Positions 41,535-54,690 of a stretch of DNA of 59,742 nucleotides are shown one piece after another (positions within the stretch are counted from its first letter, which is position 1; every line of letters begins with the position of its first letter). Source of the DNA: Acidimicrobiales bacterium (GTDB lineage Bacteria > Actinomycetota > Acidimicrobiia > Acidimicrobiales > Bog-793); assembly GCA_035294085.1 (NCBI GenBank), contig DATGLP010000022.1:1-59742 (forward strand), in the 5' to 3' direction. The notes under the pieces were generated by a model, which ran no database searches, was not told where the DNA came from, and worked only from the letters and a program-made list of their open reading frames with translations. Both the position numbers and the translations under genes were made by a program.

Positions 41535-42349
41535 CACGCCCACCCGCCCACGACGCGCTTGTCGAGGTAGGCAGCGAACTCGTCGCCACCCTCCCGGCTC
41601 GCGGCGACGTGCTCGTCGAACCAGGCCGCGTCGAAGTCGTAGGCGCCGAACACGGCCGTCGGGCGAGCCCCGAAGGGCACCTCGGCGACGGCGGCGACCG
41701 TCACGCCGGGGATCGTGACCGCGCCCGGCTCGAGGGTCCCCGCCGCCACGACCCGCTCGGCGGTGACGATCACGCGCTCGGCGGCGAGCGCGGTCTCGCG
41801 GATCGACCACGCCGGACCGACGACGACGGCGTTGCCCTCCTCGTCGCACGCGTTGGCGTGCACGATCGCCACCTCGGGGCGAAGCGCCGGCAGGGCGACG
41901 CAGGGGCGCCCGGAGAACGGGTCCTCGATCGTCGCGGCCCCGCCCGCCGCGACGAGGGGGGGCAGCAGCTCGGATCCGAGGAGGGTCCGGCTCGGGACGA
42001 ACGGGAGGCCGAGGCTCCCCGCGAACAGGCGCAGGGTGAGGCTCAAGGTCGAGTACTCGAGGGCATCCACGCTCCCCGTCGCGATGGCCCGGTTCACCGC
42101 GTGCAGCGGGCCGAAACGGTCGAGCGAGCCGCCCGAGTAGACGAGGCGCTCGACGCAGCCCGCGCCGACCAGGATGTCCGTCTCCATGCCGCCGACGACC
42201 TGCACGAGGCGCAGGCGGCGCGTCCCCTGGGCGACGATCGCGGCGACCGCGGCGATCGCGTTGCGATTGATGGCGAAGCCGCAGAGCGCGAGCTCGCACC
42301 CGTCCCCGACGAGGGCGACCGCCTCCTCGAGCCGGGCGACCTTGCTCAC
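41534..42349 (-). CDS. CoA-transferase family I, alpha subunit
   Basis: A 271-residue partner of the downstream beta subunit: ALVGDGCELALCGFAINRN, RLRLVQVVGGMETDILVGAG, SLGLPFVPSRTLLGSELLP and VAIVHANACDEEGNAVVVGP. These follow the order seen in glutaconate CoA-transferase alpha subunits. It begins four bases after the DUF6282-like hydrolase stop, so the operon probably starts at that gene. The pair could activate the acid handled by the following enzymes. Confidence 0.87.
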   Translation of the reverse strand: MSKVARLEEAVALVGDGCELALCGFAINRNAIAAVAAIVAQGTRRLRLVQVVGGMETDILVGAGCVERLVYSGGSLDRFGPLHAVNRAIATGSVDALEYSTLSLTLRLFAGSLGLPFVPSRTLLGSELLPPLVAAGGAATIEDPFSGRPCVALPALRPEVAIVHANACDEEGNAVVVGPAWSIRETALAAERVIVTAERVVAAGTLEPGAVTIPGVTVAAVAEVPFGARPTAVFGAYDFDAAWFDEHVAASREGGDEFAAYLDKRVVGGWA

Positions 42350-42353
42350 GGCG

Positions 42354-43364
42354 TCACTCCAGGCCGAGCAGCTTGGCCGGGTTGTCGCACAGGATCTTGC
42401 GCACGTCGGACGCGGGGATGCCGAAGCCGAGCAGCGCGCGCACGAACACCCGCATCCCGTCGATGGCGTCGAGGTGGAGCACCTGGCCGAAGTCGCTCCC
42501 CGCCACGCACCGGTCCGGCCCGATCCGACGGATGGTCTCCACGGTCTCCATCGGGTCCTGCACGGGCTGGTACAGCGAGGGGATCATCGGCTGGCAGTAG
42601 GTGCCGACGTAGGTGCCGAGCGCTGCGAGCTGCTCCATCTCGTCGATGAGAAGCTTGTTCAGCTCGAGCAGGGGGTGATCGAGGACGGTGCGGACGCCGA
42701 GCTCGCGCGCCAGGGTCGCGAGCGGCAGGAGCTCCTCGAAGTCCGTGTGTCCGAGCGCCACGGCGACGTTGGCGTCCGCCGCGAGCTGCAGCACCTCCCG
42801 CACCGCGGGGCGGACGGTGCCGTCGGGGTCGACGAGGCGCACGTACTCGTCCTCGCTCGGGTCGAGACCGGCGGAGCGTGCCCAGCCGTAGGACTTGAAG
42901 GTCGGGAACCAGATGCACCGGAAGTTCGGGTACTGCAGGCCGATGCGCACCGCCTCGGGGTTGACGCCGTGGTTGAGGCCGAGGCCGCCGTAGACCTCGA
43001 CGCGGTGCTCCAGGCGCCCGTCGCGCACCATCTCGTCGATCTGGCGCTGGACGAGGTACGCCGCGTTCGCCGTGAGGTTCCAGTGGTCCTTGAAGGCGAT
43101 GGCGCGCATCCTCGCCTTCGACGCTTCGACGGCGATCTGCACCATGTCCTGCGAGCGCGGGACGAAGTCGGGGAAGGCGTGGATGTGGTGGTCGATCGCC
43201 CCGACGAGCACGTCGTCCTCGACGCCGGGCCGGATCTCGCGCAGCTGCGGGTTGTCCTTCAGCATCTCGTAGAAGTACGTGCGCGAGTTCAGCTGGCGCA
43301 CCCGTTCGACGCTCAGCGTCCGGCCGACCATCCCCGGCCGGTAGAGCTCGTGCTCATCGCACAC
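42354..43364 (-). CDS. DUF6282-like amidohydrolase-superfamily protein
   Basis: A 336-residue TIM-barrel protein: VGAIDHHIHAFPDFVPRSQD (metal HxH), MRAIAFKDHWNLTANAAYLV (Lys/His ligands), VEVYGGLGLNHGVNPEAVRI, CIWFPTFKSYGWA, VALGHTDFEELLPLA and CVAGSDFGQVLHLDAIDGM. This matches the DUF6282 family, related to amidohydrolases. GTG 43364 was chosen because AAGGAGG precedes it; a GTG eight codons upstream lacks a site. An IclR-type palindrome lies about 60 bases upstream. It is probably the first gene of the C5-acid operon; the reaction is unknown. Confidence 0.75.
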   Translation of the reverse strand: MCDEHELYRPGMVGRTLSVERVRQLNSRTYFYEMLKDNPQLREIRPGVEDDVLVGAIDHHIHAFPDFVPRSQDMVQIAVEASKARMRAIAFKDHWNLTANAAYLVQRQIDEMVRDGRLEHRVEVYGGLGLNHGVNPEAVRIGLQYPNFRCIWFPTFKSYGWARSAGLDPSEDEYVRLVDPDGTVRPAVREVLQLAADANVAVALGHTDFEELLPLATLARELGVRTVLDHPLLELNKLLIDEMEQLAALGTYVGTYCQPMIPSLYQPVQDPMETVETIRRIGPDRCVAGSDFGQVLHLDAIDGMRVFVRALLGFGIPASDVRKILCDNPAKLLGLE

Positions 43365-43421
43365 GGCGCCTCCTTCGCGGGCGTTCACGGCTGGCGCCCC
43401 GCCGGTGGGCGCTCCTCACCG

Positions 43422-43436
43422 TCTCATTTTTTGGGA
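43422..43436 (-). promoter_or_regulatory. Candidate IclR operator before the DUF6282-like gene
   Basis: TCTCA-TTTTT-TGGGA is a near-palindrome. Its reverse-complement twin is at 13944-13958. It is about 58 bases upstream of the GTG at 43364, in the gap (43365-43624) after the second iclR gene. Farther upstream TTACAG with GAGCTA 18 bases later is a weak promoter candidate. Confidence 0.55.
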
Positions 43437-43624
43437 TCACTAGCTCGACTATCGCTACAGCGAACTGTAACCCCTGCTCCGGTGCGGGACAACCCCGCGA
43501 TCGCGCGCGCTCGCAGAAACACGAGGAGCGGTGCCGCCCGTGGACAGCGCAGGCCCGGCGTCGCGACCGGTCCCCGAGCCGGGCCAGCGGCGCGCCCGCG
43601 CCGCGAGAGGTGCGCCGCGCGCCC

Positions 43625-44422
43625 TCAGACGTCGTGCTCGACCACGCGCCTCGTCAGCTCGGTCGCGGCCTCGAGCGTCAGCGCGACGAGGCCGTCGACC
43701 TCGCCCTCGGCGACCCGGTACTCGGGCGCGACGACGCTGAGGCCGGCGACCACCTCGCCGCTGCGCCGGAAGATCGGGGCCGCCACGCCGAGCACGCCGG
43801 CGTCCACCTCGCCACGGGTGATCGCGTACCCGCGCGCCCTGATGCGCTCGAGGTCCTGGCGCAGCGACGCCTCGCTCGTCACCGTCGCGCCGGTGAAGTC
43901 CCGCAGCTGCGTCCGCTCGAGGAGGGCGGTGAGCTCCTCGCCCGCCAGCCAGGCGATGAGCACCTTCGCCGACGCGCCGGCGTGGACGGGCAGGACGCGG
44001 CCGCGCTCGTAGGACAGCCGGATCGGGTTCGGGCTGCGCACCTCCTCCACGCAGATGACGTGATCGCCGGTCCGGCGCGTGAGGACCGTCGTCTCACGGG
44101 TGGCCTCCGTCAGGCGCCGCATCACCGGCACGGCGACCGCGCCGAGGTCCCAGCTCGCGCGGGCGATCGCCGCGAGCTGCAGCACCCGGGGACCGAGGCG
44201 CAGGCCGCCCGAGGTCTCGTCGTCCTCCACCAGGCCCGCCGCCCGCAGGCTCTGGAGGTAGCGGTAGGTCGTGCTGCGCGACATCCCCAGGGCCTTCGCC
44301 GCCTCGCCCGCGGAGATCACCGGGTGCTGGTCGTCGAAGAGCGAGAGCAGGTCAATGGCGCGGGCCGCCGTGACGTTGCCGCGCGGCTCGGCCGTGTTCG
44401 GTCCGCGTGCGGGACGACCCAT
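43625..44422 (-). CDS. IclR family transcriptional regulator (second copy)
   Basis: A 265-residue IclR regulator. The winged helix is at about 15-75 (AARAIDLLSLF; AGEAAKALGMSRSTTYRYLQ) and the effector domain follows, with LPVHAGASAKVLIAWLAG and ITRGEVDAGVLGVAAPIF. It is upstream of, and in the same direction as, the DUF6282-like gene. The intervening gap contains the palindrome, so it probably senses the substrate of the C5-acid operon. It clearly differs from the first IclR protein in sequence. Confidence 0.88.
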   Translation of the reverse strand: MGRPARGPNTAEPRGNVTAARAIDLLSLFDDQHPVISAGEAAKALGMSRSTTYRYLQSLRAAGLVEDDETSGGLRLGPRVLQLAAIARASWDLGAVAVPVMRRLTEATRETTVLTRRTGDHVICVEEVRSPNPIRLSYERGRVLPVHAGASAKVLIAWLAGEELTALLERTQLRDFTGATVTSEASLRQDLERIRARGYAITRGEVDAGVLGVAAPIFRRSGEVVAGLSVVAPEYRVAEGEVDGLVALTLEAATELTRRVVEHDV

Positions 44423-44648
44423 GGCTCTCAGGGGCGCGGCGCGCGGCCGAGCCCGCCTCCCGGTCCCGCGCTGGAGGCGCCGGGGACGACGCCGCGGCGC
44501 CGCTCGCCGCCCGGCCGCGCTCGGTCCCGGGGCTCCCCGGCGCGCGCCGGCGCGACGGGCCTCACCGGACGGTCAGGACGCGACATGCTCTCAGGCTAAG
44601 CGATCGGGCGAGGCCGACGGGCCATGTGCGCACCCGTTGGCTCGCCGC
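44423..44648. other. Gap between iclR and the membrane protein gene
   Basis: This is 226 bases of GC-rich sequence. No gene or clear terminator was seen. It should contain the promoter of the second iclR gene. Confidence 0.35.
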
Positions 44649-45818
44649 TCACGCTCCCGTCGCCGGCGGCCCAGCGGCCGGGCCCGCCCCGTCGCGGGGA
44701 GATGCCGGGTGGCGGCCCGGAGGCGGCGTCGAGCGGGGCCGGCGCTGGGGAGGCCGGCGCGGCGGGACGGGCGTCGGTGGGAGCTGGCGGCGGGGACCGG
44801 ACCACGGGCTCGGCGGCGTGAGGAGGAGGTCGCCGAGGCGGTACGCAGCGTCCTCGTAGTTGACGCGCCAGCCGACGAAGTCCGGCCACGCCGCCTCGGC
44901 TCCGCGCTCGAGCGGGAAGCCAGCCGACTCGAGCATGGCGACGGCCGCGGCGAACTCCTCGAAGGCGAGGCGGATCGGCCCCTCGGGGCTCGGATCGGGG
45001 TCGATCGGCACGGCGAGCATCGTGCCGATGCGGCGAAGCGCCGTGAAGCCCATCCGCAGGCACAGGCGCGCCGTCGAGGGCGCCCCGGCCGGTGCGAGCG
45101 CGAGCTGCATCGCCGCGGCGTCGAGCACGGCGAGCAGCCCGCCGAGCCAGGAGTACCAGGGCTCGGGCGAACGGAAGAAGCAGAGCACGGGGTAGGTCGT
45201 GTGCGTCTCGGCGACCTCCGCCGCCCACGCCTCCCAGGAGGCGTAGAGCTCGGCGAGCGTGTCGGTGATCCCGACGAGCTCGTGGCGGACCAGGAGCTCG
45301 GGCCCCCACGCGGGGAGTCCCGCCCGGCTCTCGAGCAGCGAGACGAGCGTCTCGCGTCGGTTGAAGGCCGAGTAGAGCGTCGGCAGGTAGGCGATCTGGA
45401 GGGCGACGATGACGGCCCAGCTGGCGCCGGCGGCGACGTCCGGGGCGAGGTCGCGCGGCCCGGCCGCGTGCAGGGTGCCGGCGGTGAAGAGCGCGGCCGC
45501 CGCCTGCGCGACGCCCGCGCCGAGGCTGTGCACGTGCGGCGTGATGACGAGCCCGAACCCGAGGACGAAGCCCCCCGCCCAGACGGCGATCCCCGCGGCC
45601 ACCGCCGTCGGGGCGCCGAGCGCGAGGAGGCCGTCCTTCGCCTCGTAGGTGCGAGCGAGGCGGGCGAGGCCGCAGAAGGCGGCGTGCACGCCGCGGGCCA
45701 CGGCGAGGGGGACGAGCTCGAAGCCGGCCGGGGTCCGCGCCAGCACGAGCGTGAAGAGCACGCCCGAGGCGGAGAGGACGACGACGAGCACGCCCGACGC
45801 GAGCAGGAGGGCGCTCAC
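44649..45818 (-). CDS. Integral membrane protein of unknown function after the biotin operon
   Basis: A 389-residue protein. Hydrophobic spans are at about 2-26 (LLASGVLVVVLSASGVLFTLVL), 68-95 (AVAAGIAVWAGGFVLGFGLVI), 107-118 and 130-150; a soluble region of about 190 residues follows, then a Pro/Arg-rich C-terminus (PPTPVPPRRPPQRRP). I do not recognise the family with confidence; some ion-channel-like bacterial membrane proteins have this span order, but no selectivity filter is visible. It starts nine bases after the bioC stop and may be cotranscribed. A role in biotin metabolism or transport is not shown. Confidence 0.6.
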   Translation of the reverse strand: MSALLLASGVLVVVLSASGVLFTLVLARTPAGFELVPLAVARGVHAAFCGLARLARTYEAKDGLLALGAPTAVAAGIAVWAGGFVLGFGLVITPHVHSLGAGVAQAAAALFTAGTLHAAGPRDLAPDVAAGASWAVIVALQIAYLPTLYSAFNRRETLVSLLESRAGLPAWGPELLVRHELVGITDTLAELYASWEAWAAEVAETHTTYPVLCFFRSPEPWYSWLGGLLAVLDAAAMQLALAPAGAPSTARLCLRMGFTALRRIGTMLAVPIDPDPSPEGPIRLAFEEFAAAVAMLESAGFPLERGAEAAWPDFVGWRVNYEDAAYRLGDLLLTPPSPWSGPRRQLPPTPVPPRRPPQRRPRSTPPPGRHPASPRDGAGPAAGPPATGA

Positions 45819-45827
45819 TGCTCGCCC

Positions 45828-46634
45828 TCAGCACCCGCCGGCGGCGCGCGCGTACAGCTCGATGACCTCGAAGGTGGCGTAGGTCCCGGCCGGCGAGCGG
45901 TAGGCGGCGTCGTAGCGGCGCATCGCCTCGCCGAGGCGCCGTCCGGCGCGGCGGGGCTCGTGGGCGTAGGCGGCGCCTGTCGCGCGCAGCGCCGCGAGGA
46001 AGGCGCGGGCGCTCTCGTAGTCGCGGCGCACGAGGCGCCGGCGCGCCTCGACGTCGGCGAGGCCGGCCTCGACGAGCCAGGCGGCCCAGCGGCGTGCCGG
46101 GTGGAGCACGAGCGAGGGCCCGCCGTGCCCGCCGCGCTCGCGCGGGGTGCCGAGCGCGGCGAGGAGCTCGACGAAGGTGGCCGGTCCCAAGGTGGCGTGC
46201 GCCATCGCCCCGCCCGGGGCAAGCAGCCCGGCCAGCCGGCGCAGGCTGGCCGCGGGCGCGGCGAACCACTGGATCGTCGCGTTCGAGACGACGAGGTCGA
46301 AGCGCTCGGCGCTCTCGAGCGCCTCGGCGTCGGCGAGGCGGACCTCGACGCGGGGCCGCCCGGCCAGCCGGGCCCGTGCGGCCTCGACCATCGGCCGAGC
46401 GATGTCGACGGCGAGCAGACGGGCGGAGGGGTAGGCGACGGCGAGGCGCTCGGTGAGGCGGCCCGTCCCGCACCCGAGCTCGAGGATCGACGACGGCGCG
46501 AGGGCGAGGCGCGCGAGCGCGGCGACGAGCCGGTCCGCCATCTCGTCCTGGACGAGCGCGTTCGCCTCGTAGGTGCCCGCGTGCCGGCCGAAGCGCGCCG
46601 CGACGCGGCGCTTGTCGAGGACGTGGGCCGTCAC
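45828..46634 (-). CDS. bioC: Malonyl-ACP O-methyltransferase
   Basis: A 268-residue SAM methyltransferase. ILELGCGTGRLTERLA (motif I, about 49-64), LLAVDIARPMV, FDLVVSNATIQWFA and LLAPGGAMAHATLGP are the BioC-like pattern. The start KRRVAARFGRHAGTYEANA is characteristic of BioC. It methylates malonyl-ACP so that pimeloyl-ACP can be built by the fatty-acid system. GTG 46634 overlaps the bioH stop (GTGA). It belongs to the biotin operon. Confidence 0.88.
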   Translation of the reverse strand: MTAHVLDKRRVAARFGRHAGTYEANALVQDEMADRLVAALARLALAPSSILELGCGTGRLTERLAVAYPSARLLAVDIARPMVEAARARLAGRPRVEVRLADAEALESAERFDLVVSNATIQWFAAPAASLRRLAGLLAPGGAMAHATLGPATFVELLAALGTPRERGGHGGPSLVLHPARRWAAWLVEAGLADVEARRRLVRRDYESARAFLAALRATGAAYAHEPRRAGRRLGEAMRRYDAAYRSPAGTYATFEVIELYARAAGGC

Positions 46635-47425
46635 CGCGCGAGCACCTCGCCGAGCCAGGCGCGAAACGCCTCCGGTGCCGAGATCGGCGGCGCGTGGCCC
46701 ACCTGCGGCAGCTCCACGAGGCTGGCCTGTGCGAGCCCGCCCACGAGGACGCGCGCCGCGCGCGCGGGGACGATCCGGTCCGCCGCGCCGACGAGCACGT
46801 CGACGGGCACCGCGATCGCCGCCGGGTCGATCTCGAAGGACGCGAAATACTCGAGCCCTGCGAGGAGGGCCTCGAGCGGGGCGGGCGGCGCAGCGGCCGG
46901 CGCGCCGAGCACGGCGTCGAGCCCGCCCCGCCGCTCCGCCGCCGAGAGCATCTGCCGTCGGAAGGCGCGCAGCGCGCCCTCGCGGTCGCGGCGCAGGCGC
47001 GCGCCGAGCGCGTCGAGGGCCTCCGGGGCGACGCCGGGCTCGCCCGGCCCGTCGGCGACGAAGCGGCGCGTCGGGGCGACGAGGTGGAGCCGGCGCACGA
47101 GCGCGGGCGCGGCAGCTGCCACCTCCAGGGCGACGAGCGCGCCGAGCGACCAGCCGACGACGCGGGCCGGGGCACCGCAGCCCTCGAGGAGGCGCCGAGC
47201 GGCGGCCGCGTGGTCGGCCGCGGCCCGGCACGACGCGAACTCGCAGGCCAGGTGGCGGTAACCGGGGAGGGCCGCGATCGCCTCGGCGAACACGCCGGGG
47301 CCGAACGACCACCCCGGCAGCCAGCAGACCGGCTCGTCAGCGATCGCTCGCGGCCTCTGACTCGGCGAGACAGGAACCGAGCGCGTCGAGCGCCCGCTCC
47401 ACGTCCTCGGCGCGGTGGGCGGCAC
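46631..47425 (-). CDS. bioH: Pimeloyl-ACP methyl ester esterase-like hydrolase
   Basis: An alpha/beta hydrolase between bioF and bioC. CWLPGWSFGPGVFAEAI gives the oxyanion region, VVGWSLGALVAL the nucleophile Ser, DVLVGAADRIVP the acid and LPQVGHAPPI the His. It should remove the BioC methyl group from pimeloyl-ACP. The start is uncertain: the only in-frame GTG/ATG before the first motif is GTG 47425, 89 bases inside bioF and without a ribosome site, giving 264 residues. A non-standard start nearer the bioF stop is possible. The fold is clear; orthology to BioH is inferred from position. Confidence 0.75.
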   Translation of the reverse strand: MPPTAPRTWSGRSTRSVPVSPSQRPRAIADEPVCWLPGWSFGPGVFAEAIAALPGYRHLACEFASCRAAADHAAAARRLLEGCGAPARVVGWSLGALVALEVAAAAPALVRRLHLVAPTRRFVADGPGEPGVAPEALDALGARLRRDREGALRAFRRQMLSAAERRGGLDAVLGAPAAAPPAPLEALLAGLEYFASFEIDPAAIAVPVDVLVGAADRIVPARAARVLVGGLAQASLVELPQVGHAPPISAPEAFRAWLGEVLAR

Positions 47426-48526
47426 TGAGGGACAGGCGGAGGCGTGCCGTGCCCGGCGGGACGGTCGGCGGGCGGATCGCCACGGCGAGGACGCCGCGCG
47501 CCTCGGCCAGCGCGGACAGCTCGCTCGCCCGAGCCGCCGAGCCGACGAGGAGCGGGACGATCTGGCTCGCCGAGCGCCCCACGTCCGCGCCGAGCCGCGC
47601 GAGCCCCTCGCGCAGGCGGGCGGCCTGCTCGAGGAGGCGGGCGCGGGCCGCGTCAGCCGCCTCGAGCAGCGGGAGCGCGGCGGCGACGGCGCCGACGACC
47701 GCCGGCGGGAGCGCCGTCGTGAACAGGAAGGGCCGAGCCGTGCTCGCCACGTGGTCGACGAGGCGTCGCGAGCCGGCGATGTAGGCCCCGTAGGCGCCGT
47801 AGGCCTTGGAGAAGGTCCCGAGATGGCACTCGACGGCCTGCCCGAGACCGGCCGCGGCGGCCACCCCCGCCCCCCGCGGCCCGAACACGCCCTCCGCGTG
47901 CGCCTCGTCGAGGTAGAGCACGGCGCCGTAGCGCTCCTTCAGCTCGACGATCTCGGCGAGCGGCGCGACGTCGCCGTCCATCGAGAAGACGCTCTCGGTG
48001 ACGACGAGGACGCGGCGCGCCCCGCGGGAGCGGGCGAGGTCGAGCTTGGCCTCGAGGTCGGCGAGGTCGCCGTGGCGGTAGCGGTACAGGGTGGCGCGCG
48101 ACAGTCGGCACCCGTCGAGGATGCTCGCGTGGTTGCGCCGGTCGCAGACCACGGCGTCGCCGCGCCCGACGAGCGCGCCGATCACCCCGAGGTTGGCGAG
48201 GTAGCCGCTCGAGAGCACGAGGGCGGCCTGCGCCTGGCGGTGGGCAGCGAGGCGCTCCTCGAGCTCGGCGACGGCGCGGCTCGTCCCCGTGACGAGGCGC
48301 GACGCCCCCGCGCCGGCAGCGCCGGCGGCGGCCTCGGCCGCCGCCTCGCGCACCGCCGGGTGGCCGGCGAGGCCGAGGTAGTCGTTCGAGGAGAGGTCGA
48401 GGAGGCGACGGCCGTCCGCCGTCAGGATGTGCCCGGCGCGCCGCTCGAGGGGGCGCAGGCGCCGCTCGAGCCCGGCGTCGCGGCGCCGGCGGGCCTGCGC
48501 CTCGAGATCGGCCTCGAGGTGGCCCG

Positions 48527-48539
<13 letters not shown>
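47337..48539 (-). CDS. bioF: 8-amino-7-oxononanoate synthase
   Basis: A 400-residue PLP enzyme: RRLLDLSSNDYLGLAGHPAV, ASRLVTGTSRAVAELEERLA, VVCDRRNHASILDG, ESVFSMDGDVAPL, LYLDEAHAEGVFG and the PLP-Lys loop HLGTFSKAYGAYGAYI. It joins pimeloyl-ACP (or -CoA) and alanine. GTG 48539 lies 13 bases inside the end of bioB, so the two genes overlap. It is the fourth gene of the biotin operon. Confidence 0.93.
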
Positions 48540-52205
<3,666 letters not shown>

Positions 52206-52277
52206 CTACCGGCCCTGCCGGGCGCTTCGCGGCGCCGGCGGAGGCGAGGGGCAGGCTCGGACGGGGAGGATCGTCGC

Positions 52278-53240
52278 ATGGAGTACCGCCGGCTCGGTCG
52301 GTCCGGGATCAAGGTGAGCGTGCTGTCGTTCGGCTCGTGGGTGACCTTCGGGGGCGGGCGCGACCGATCGGTCTCGGAGGCGTGCCTCAAGGCCGCCTAC
52401 GAGGCAGGCGTCAACTTCTTCGACAACGCCGAGGTCTACGCCGGGGGTGAGGCCGAGGTCGTGATGGGCGAGGCCATCCGACGCCTCGGCTGGCCCCGGC
52501 ACAGCTACCTCGTCTCGACGAAGCTCTTCTGGGGCCTGCACGACTGCGTGAACATGCGGCGGACCTTGAACCGCAAGTACCTCCTCCAGGCGATCGACGG
52601 CTCGCTCCAGCGCCTCGGCCTCGACTTCGTCGACCTGGTCTTCTGCCACCGCCCCGACCCCGAGACGCCCGTCGGCGAGACGGTGTGGGCGATGCACGAC
52701 ATCGTGAGCTCCGGGAAGGCCCTCTACTGGGGCACCTCGGAGTGGTCGGCGGACGAGATCCGCGCCGCCCACGCCTTCGCCGAGCGCCACCACCTGCACC
52801 CGCCGGTCGTCGAGCAGCCTCAGTACAACCTGCTCTTCCGTCGGCGCGTCGAGCACGAGTACGCCCGCCTCTACGAGGACGTCGGCCTCGGTCTGACGAC
52901 CTACAGCCCGCTCGCCTCCGGCGTGCTCACCGGCAAGTACCTCGCCGGCGCGCCGCAGGGCGCGCGCCTCACGCTCCCGGAGTACCAGTGGCTCAGCGCC
53001 AACCTGAGCGAGGAGCGCACTCGCACGGTCGCTGCGCTCCAGCAGGTCGCCGACGAGCTCGGGGTCAGCCTCGCACGCCTGTCGATCGCCTGGTGCGCGC
53101 GCAACCCGCACGTGTCGACCGTGATCACCGGCGCGAGCAGCCTCGAGCAGCTCGAGGAGAACCTCGGCGCGCTCGAGGTGCTCGAGCGCCTCGACGACTC
53201 GGTGCTCGCTCGCCTCGACGAGCTGACCGCGCCGCGCTGA
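52278..53240 (+). CDS. Aldo/keto reductase, Kv-beta-like
   Basis: A 320-residue TIM-barrel NADPH reductase. [20 protein letters not shown] at the start, [20 protein letters not shown] (catalytic Asp/Tyr), [10 protein letters not shown] (Lys), and the C-terminal cofactor part [20 protein letters not shown] are present. The closest group is the potassium-channel beta-subunit/YghZ-like AKRs. ATG 52278 follows GGGGAGGA. It is monocistronic as far as can be seen; the substrate is unknown, probably reactive aldehydes. Confidence 0.9.
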   Translation: MEYRRLGRSGIKVSVLSFGSWVTFGGGRDRSVSEACLKAAYEAGVNFFDNAEVYAGGEAEVVMGEAIRRLGWPRHSYLVSTKLFWGLHDCVNMRRTLNRKYLLQAIDGSLQRLGLDFVDLVFCHRPDPETPVGETVWAMHDIVSSGKALYWGTSEWSADEIRAAHAFAERHHLHPPVVEQPQYNLLFRRRVEHEYARLYEDVGLGLTTYSPLASGVLTGKYLAGAPQGARLTLPEYQWLSANLSEERTRTVAALQQVADELGVSLARLSIAWCARNPHVSTVITGASSLEQLEENLGALEVLERLDDSVLARLDELTAPR

Positions 53241-53347
53241 GGGCGCCCAGCCCCGAGCCGGGGTGCCCCGGCGGCCGTCACCCACGGTGGCCGCGGTGAC
53301 ACGCTGAGTGGTGGACCCGCCCGGCCACGTCGGGTACTGTCGCCGAG

Positions 53348-54658
53348 ATGCCCGAGCGTCCGAGGTCGTTCGCGACGGCCAGGGCGGCCGAGGGGGCGAA
53401 CTCGTCGGACCCTGGCCACGGCCCCGAGCCGGTCGACGGCCGCCTCGGCGAGTTCCTCAGCGAGGCGGTGTGCGTCGTCGGCGCCGACGGCCGCATCCGC
53501 GCCGCCCTCGGCGCGCCCGGCGTGCTCGGCACGGGGAACCCGATCGGCACGGCGCTCGTCGACCACCTCCACCCCGACGACCGCCCCGCCGAGCCCGAAC
53601 GGGCGCTCGAGGCCCTCTCGCGCGCGCCGGACGGGCAGGCGTGCGGACCGATCCGGCTGCGCCACGCCGGTGGCGGCTACCGCAGCTACGACGTCGCCGT
53701 CGTGGACCGTCGCGACGACCCGGCGCTCGCCGGCTTCGTCGTGCGGCTGCGCCAGGTCCTCCCCGCCGCCGAGCGCGAGCCGCGGCGCCTCGAGCTCGAC
53801 CTCGACGCGCTGGCCGACGCGCTGCCGGTCCCGGTGCTCTTCTTCGACGAGGTCGGGCGGGCCTCCTTCGCCAACGCGGCGGCGCGCAAGCTCCTCGGCG
53901 ACCACCTCGAGGCGGCGACGCGCGGCGGGCTCCTCGCGCTGTGCCCGCCCGACGAGCGCGGCGAGGTCCGTGCCGCGCTCGAGGCGCTCGAGGCGGCACC
54001 GGGAGATGCCACGCTCACGATGCACCTCGACCCGCACGGCGCCTCGCCGGCCGCCCCGCTCCTCGAGGTCCACCTCTCGGCGCGCGCCAGGGCGACGGGC
54101 ACGCCCTCCCTCGTCGCCGCGCTCGAGGACGTCACCGACCGGCACCACACCGAGCACGAGCTGCGGCGCCAGGCGTCCTCCGACCCGCTCACCGGGCTGC
54201 TCAATCGGCGCGGCGCCGAGGCGGTGCTGCGGGAGCGGATCCGGCGCGGCGCCGAGCACGTTGCCCTCGTCTACCTCGACCTCGACCGCTTCAAGGTCGT
54301 GAACGACACCTACGGCCACGACGCGGGCGACGCCGTGCTCGTCGAGGCGGCCCGGACGCTCCGGGCGGGCACGCGGGCCGAGGACGCGGTGGCGCGCTTC
54401 GGCGGGGACGAGTTCCTCGTCATCGTCGACCAGGACGAGGCGCGCGACCTCGACGCGCTGGCCAGGCGCCTCGAGGCGGCGATCGGCGCCGCCGTCGGCT
54501 ACGGCGTCAGCGCGAGCGCCGGCGTGGCCCGCGGCCGGCGGGGCGACTCCCCCCGCTCGCTCGTCCGGCGCGCCGACCGGGCGATGTACGCCGAGAAGCG
54601 GCGCCGAGGGATCGCCACGGTCGGCGGCGACCTCCTCGCCCGGGCGACGCGCCCCTGA
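53348..54658 (+). CDS. PAS-GGDEF diguanylate cyclase
   Basis: A 436-residue cytoplasmic signalling protein. Two PAS-like domains (about 33-137 and 152-263) are followed by a GGDEF domain starting DPLTGLLNRRGAEAVL at 279. The active-site motif GGDEF is at 352-356 and a complete inhibitory I-site RxxD (RAED) at 343-346, five residues before it. The enzyme should therefore make cyclic di-GMP and be product-inhibited. No transmembrane segment. It stands alone before glnII. Confidence 0.9.
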   Translation: MPERPRSFATARAAEGANSSDPGHGPEPVDGRLGEFLSEAVCVVGADGRIRAALGAPGVLGTGNPIGTALVDHLHPDDRPAEPERALEALSRAPDGQACGPIRLRHAGGGYRSYDVAVVDRRDDPALAGFVVRLRQVLPAAEREPRRLELDLDALADALPVPVLFFDEVGRASFANAAARKLLGDHLEAATRGGLLALCPPDERGEVRAALEALEAAPGDATLTMHLDPHGASPAAPLLEVHLSARARATGTPSLVAALEDVTDRHHTEHELRRQASSDPLTGLLNRRGAEAVLRERIRRGAEHVALVYLDLDRFKVVNDTYGHDAGDAVLVEAARTLRAGTRAEDAVARFGGDEFLVIVDQDEARDLDALARRLEAAIGAAVGYGVSASAGVARGRRGDSPRSLVRRADRAMYAEKRRRGIATVGGDLLARATRP

Positions 54659-54690
54659 GCGCTGGTCGCTCCGTTGCTCGTGTGGCGCAG

